From Flaccisagitta enflata (lineage: Eukaryota > Chaetognatha > Sagittoidea > Aphragmophora), in assembly GCA_965153355.1 (NCBI GenBank), contig OZ231126.1, positions 84,134,001 through 84,198,000 of the forward strand: a stretch of 64,000 nt of DNA. Direction: 5' to 3'. The translations under genes were made by a program, and so were the position numbers. The notes under the pieces are model-generated. The model was not told where the DNA came from, did no database searches, and saw nothing but the letters and a program-made list of their open reading frames with translations. Position 1 is the stretch's first letter, and every line of letters starts with the position of its first letter. Shown here in pieces: positions 59,923 to 64,000 of the stretch.

Positions 59923-59974
59923 CTTACAAGTTTGCGTTTTTGTTACCATATCAGTAAAAACATTACATTCAAAT

Positions 59975-60316
59975 ATGAGCAAACAGAAACCTCAGATGGC
60001 GTCTATATCGCCCGTGGTGGCGTTTGAAGGCGACATCAACAAAATCGTGAAAGAGTATCTCGACTTTGGGACCTACAAGAAAACGTCTCGCGCATTTGAC
60101 ACGGAATGTAAAGAATTGGGCCGTCCATTGACGAAAACAATGGCCAAGCCGAGGGCCGACGCGGAAAAAGTGAAAGTACGCGACCGCCATTTACCGAATG
60201 AACGATTGATAGATTTATTGATTGTTGTTAAATATCATACATTAGGATATCATCCTCGTTCATCTCGTTTTTTGTTGTTGTTATTGCTGTCGTCGTCGTC
60301 GTCGTCGTCGTCGTCG

Positions 60317-60352
<36 letters not shown>

Positions 60353-60429
60353 TTGTTGCTGTTGTTGTTGTTGTTGTTGTTGTTGTTATAATTGTTGTTG
60401 TTGTCGTTGTTGTTATTGTTGTTGTTGTT

Positions 60430-60482
<53 letters not shown>

Positions 60483-61003
60483 CACCACCAGCTTCAAAAA
60501 GAAATCATCGATTCCCTGCGTCGCGGTAAAGAGTCCGACTTCGGCCATCTTTGGGAGACTCACGTTCCCCTTAAACTGCGCAATTCCGACGCCACCGCGC
60601 AAAAACTAGAATTCTACGCGCGCGTCTATTTGGCGCTGTTTCCGGTGGCGCGCGCCGACATTCCGGAAGACGAGCGCGCGTCGACGGAAGAAGCCATGGC
60701 GTCCTTCCGGCACTTTCTCGACACGCGCGGGGCCGAGTTAAGTCGGACGCCGGAATTCCTTCCGTTCTACGCGTTGCCGTTTATCCCAAACCCGAAAGCG
60801 CATCCTTCTTGCAAGGAAATATGCACCGAAGTCTGGCTCAACGATCTTGTCAAACGCATCGACAGGTTGTTGTTGTTTTTGATGTTGTTGCTGTTGCTGT
60901 TGTTGTTGTTGTTGTTGTTGTTGTTGGTTTCGTTGATATAACTTTTTGTTGTTGTTGTTGTAGTTGTTGCTGTTGTTGTTGTTGGTTTCGTTGATATAAC
61001 TTT

Positions 61004-61053
<50 letters not shown>

Positions 61054-61131
61054 ATTTTCCCCTTTTGTTGTTGTTATTGTTGTTGCTGTAGTTGCTGTTG
61101 TTGAAGTCTTTTTATATCATTGTTGTTTTCG

Positions 61132-61225
<94 letters not shown>

Positions 61226-63563
61226 CTGACTCCACAACCTCATCAAACACATTCGCAGATTCCTGACGGTGGCGTTAAAGTCGAAACCGCAGCCGACGAT
61301 GTTCGACCTTTACCAAGCGGGTCGTCGTCAGCCGGAAGGACCGTCGACGGAAGAGTTTCAGAATCTGACGGCGAAATTGACGGAAGCGGAATCCCGATCC
61401 AAGCGCTGTCTACGCAGTCTTCAATCCATGACCAAAGATTACCAAGAATTGATCGGCATCACGGCGGAATTGATCGACGCCTTGGAAGCTACCGTCCGCG
61501 GCGACCGCATCTCTCCAGAGTTTCTTCAAGACGTTTGTCGACGTCTTTTCGAGACGCAGCGCATCGCAGTGGAGGATTCCGTCGACTTTTCACGGCCCGG
61601 AACGCGAGCTGAGCAGTTGAGGGTGTCTGTGTTGCTGACGGCGGAAGAGCATCAACAGCAACTGCGACAAATGACGGCTCTGGATGAAGTCGACAGATCA
61701 CCTAAACGACAGAAATTGGTCGTCGATTTCGTCAAAGTCAAAGAAGATCTTCGAGCTTCGACCATCGACGAACCTAAAACTGCATCACTCATCGTTCAAG
61801 CGTTCCGTCGACGATTGACATTCCCCAACATCCCGTCGACTCGTCGCGTGTTATTCCTGCAAGAGATTATTGGCGCCGATTTAGCCGGCGTTCGCGAAAT
61901 GGCGTCGACGACGAGGATGGCGTTGTCATCGGAAGACACCATTTTGCGCCAAACGTGGATACGATTCCTCAACGCCGTCGCTTCTTTCGCGGCCGGCCGG
62001 AAGTATCTCGCCGAGGACGCCGACGTTGCAGCGGCGCTTATCGACGTCCTGAAGAGCGAGAAACACGGCGCCGCTGCATCGGGGGAGAACCAAAGCAGCA
62101 TCGACGTCTCCGCCGCTTCAACCAAATCCGATAAACTGACACGTGACCAAGCGTTAGCGACGTTGCAAAAACTAAGTCTTCGTCGATGTCAACAAACGCG
62201 GATGATTGGCGGCGGATTGGTCGAGTGGCTCGTTCATCAACTGGTCGAAGAAATGGAGGAAATGTCCGATTACGCTTTGGAATACTCGTTGGCGTTGTTG
62301 ATGAATCTCTGCTTGAGATCGGCCGGTAAGCGCGCGTGCGTCAAGGACGATCCGGCGCGCGTCCTCACCATCTTGGGCGCGCTCTTCGTGGAAAGTACGG
62401 ACATGACGCGTCCGTACGTCGGAGGGACGCTGTATTCCCTACTGGCGTTGCCGGACGTCAGGGAAGAGGCGAAAAGTATGGGATTGGACAAAGTGTTGGA
62501 AAGCAACGTGGAAGACAAAGAAGCCAAAGGCCAAATGGAGTTTTTACTGAAACAACTTTGGTCCGAAGAAGAATCTGGAGAGTCAGATGTAGAAAGCGAC
62601 GACGAGGAAGGAGGGGAAGAGGAAGAGGAAGAAGATCCGGAAGAGTTGGAGGAGGATATCGAAAAGGACGATCCACTGCAAGTGGCTGCGGGGGAGTTGG
62701 GAGGCGAAGCTTTGCTCCGCGCGCGATATTCGGCGATGGTCGACGATGGAGGAGAGGAGGAGGAGGAAGAGAAAGAAGACGGTGGCGTGAGTGTTCGAGG
62801 ACAAGACTCCAATCTCAGCCTGGGTCTTTGGTTAAGCGAAGACGGCGACGTCGGTGCGGCGGCGAGTAGTAAAGAGCTGAAGGCTTCGACGATGATCATC
62901 ATGCGGCCGACGACACCTTCCAGAGTCCTAAAAGACGACGTCATGTCATCCGCCGAGATCGAGGCGATGGCGTCGCCGCGAAATCTCCGCACGTCTTCCG
63001 CCGCTTCGCTTCGACGTCGGCCGCTGCGCGCGAGTCTCCTCGCCGCCAGCGTCACTTCCGTTTTAGAAGAGTCGTCATCGTCGGCGGCGTCTCCAGCGGC
63101 GGGGCAGCCTTTCGATGTCGTGCAATCGGTGCCTTCGTCGCCCTCACCGAGACTTTCAACGTCGGCTAAAATGGCGCCGCCTCTAAAAGCACCTCCTGTG
63201 AGCTTGTCGTCGTCGCGAAATCGTCAGCCTCCTCCTCCTCATGAGAACGACGCCGTTGACGTCATTGACGCGGCGTTTGTGGCGAGATCGCAGATTCCTA
63301 GGACGCCAAATACGAACACACCGCCGCCGCCGCCTCCGGAAACTTCCTCGGCGTCACCCAGACCCAGAAGCGGCGCGGAGAAAATAATGACGCCTCGTGA
63401 AACGACGCCGCTTGGAATGTCGCCGCGCACTGGAAGTGGATTTGGCGGCAGCGGCGACGCGGCGAAGTCTGTGGAGGCGCCGATTAAATCTACATCACCG
63501 ATTTTATCGAGAAGAAGCGCGAATTCGCGGCCCAACAGTGAAAAGAAAAGGAGTGGGGATTGA
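59975..63563 (+). CDS. ARMC9: ARMC9 orthologue, LisH and armadillo-repeat ciliary protein
   Basis: Three coding exons: 59975-60175 (donor GTACGC; GTGAAA six bases earlier is also in phase), 60492-60865 and 61259-63563. Together they encode about 959 residues. Residues about 18-50 (GDINKIVKEYLDFGTYKKTS) form the LisH motif. Exon 2 carries HLWETHV, QKLEFYARVYLALFPV and the hallmark TPEFLPFYALPFIPNPKAHP. A coiled coil (about 220-275, MTKDYQELIGITAELIDALE) precedes VDFSRPGT. The armadillo-like part (about 490-620) includes LSLRRCQQTRMI and DYALEYSLALLMNLCLRS. An acidic stretch (about 628-670) and a Ser/Pro-rich tail follow. In animals ARMC9 acts at the ciliary base with TOGARAM1 and is mutated in Joubert syndrome. 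The tail makes it longer than the human form (about 820). The start is the first ATG aligned with the family N-terminus. Confidence 0.94.
60176..60491 (+). repeat. ARMC9 intron 1, made of microsatellites
   Basis: 316-bp intron. After about 90 bp it is (GTC)n, (GTT)n (60310-60430) and (CT)n (60431-60478), ending ACCCCACCACCAG. The CT run sits where a polypyrimidine tract would be expected. Confidence 0.82.
60866..61258 (+). repeat. ARMC9 intron 2, nearly all GTT repeat
   Basis: 393-bp intron that starts with the donor GTTGTTGTTG itself and stays GTT/GCT-rich to 61225. The acceptor region is CATCAAACACATTCGCAG. A short block with GGTTTCGTTGATATAACTTT occurs twice (about 60926 and 60985), giving a 59-bp direct repeat. 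Confidence 0.86.
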
Positions 63564-63584
63564 ATATAAGACTAAAGACAAGAG

Positions 63585-63590
63585 AATAAA
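63585..63590 (+). terminator. AATAAA polyadenylation signal of ARMC9
   Basis: Canonical hexamer 22 bp after the ARMC9 stop codon, within AGAGAATAAAAACACTG. Confidence 0.6.
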
Positions 63591-64000
63591 AACACTGATA
63601 AGGATTTGAGTATTGAATAAGTCATGGTGGACTTTGAATAACATGCACTATTTGTTCATCCTGCATGTTTCCCCTAAAACTTTTTTTCTCCCCATTCTTT
63701 GTTTTTTTTTTAGAGATACAAACTTTGATCTCGGTTTTCAAATTACTCATATTACTCGTTAGCGCGAGCAGTAAGTGTTACAAGATGACAAACTTCATTG
63801 ACTTTCGCTTTCTCTTAAATTACGTTTGTCTGTACAAGGTGAACATCAATCAGTACAATCAAATTTCCTTCAAATTTTCGCTCACAAATTCCGTTTACAA
63901 GTGATGAATTGATGTCTAGCTAAAAACGTAAGAACGAACGAGTCGGAAGCTAAATATGATGAATGAACTAGATCTCATGACTTTGAATGGTACTATGAAC
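63591..64000. other. 3' flank, no gene seen
   Basis: AT-rich. An open frame at 63665-63904 is hydrophobic and Phe/Leu/Asn-rich, with no domain and no upstream context. The window ends here. Confidence 0.45.

Noticed and set aside
62270-63055. 261-codon minus-strand frame within ARMC9 exon 3
   Set aside because: Antisense shadow of a GC-rich coding exon; Ser-rich composition mirrors the acidic Glu/Asp stretch on the real strand.
63665-63904. 79-codon frame downstream of ARMC9
   Set aside because: AT-rich, Phe/Leu/Asn-dominated, no domain and no upstream exon or promoter signal; probably 3' flank.

Overview
This is a window of eukaryotic nuclear DNA, AT-rich outside genes and saturated with repeats. 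One gene is clear: a three-exon orthologue of ARMC9, a LisH and armadillo-repeat ciliary/basal-body protein, on the + strand at 59975-63563. It has GT-AG introns, GC-rich codon choice and a downstream AATAAA. A ciliary gene, long microsatellites, many TA-flanked MITE-like foldbacks and remnants of non-LTR retrotransposons fit a ciliated eukaryote, most simply an invertebrate or other holozoan. I cannot name the species.

Layout. 1-1.24 kb: 27-bp minisatellite. 1.24-7.2 kb: microsatellites plus a family 4 repeat carrying two nested insertions. 7.3-7.9 kb (minus): decayed C-terminus of a non-LTR element with a restriction-like endonuclease. 8-15.6 kb: elements, a 600-bp and an 850-bp homopurine tract, and a candidate CCAAT-rich promoter. 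15.67-21.57 kb: a 5.9-kb foldback element with about 165-bp repeats in both arms and other elements packed in its centre. 21.57-22.13 kb: an exon-like ORF of unknown family. 22-48 kb: almost entirely short elements, foldback MITEs and microsatellites. 48.4-50.1 kb: two coiled-coil ORFs, the second resembling a LINE ORF1. 50.3-50.9 kb: another foldback. 51.95-57.97 kb: about five tandem copies of a 1.13-kb unit. 58.7-59.9 kb: further elements ending about 50 bp before the ARMC9 start codon.

The most unusual content is two dispersed families of short non-autonomous elements. Family 1 has an 18-19-bp hairpin at one end (AGTCGCG..CGCGACT, AGATGCG..CGCATCT or AGGTGC..GCACCT, changing on both arms together), then GGTC/GACC repeats, and a GGCCTTGTT-type motif at the other end. 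Family 2 has inverted ends built on GGGCAGCGGCCCC plus a CCTGTAGAACACAGG hairpin; one copy has perfect 59-bp inverted ends. Most family 2 copies, and a subset of family 1 copies, carry a tandem array between their ends (a 20-21-bp motif in family 2; 10-, about 14- or 20-bp motifs in family 1). They look like bounded, possibly mobile, carriers of minisatellites.

Other families: family 3 (the 5.9-kb foldback and a second right end at 25.25-25.66 kb); family 4 (about 820 bp, four copies); family 5 (the 1.13-kb satellite); family 6 (about 300 bp, two copies, one with a nested insertion); and TACAC-ended MITEs (five copies). Apart from ARMC9, the 21.6-kb exon and the LINE-like ORFs, I found no convincing protein gene. 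Most other open frames are translations of microsatellites.
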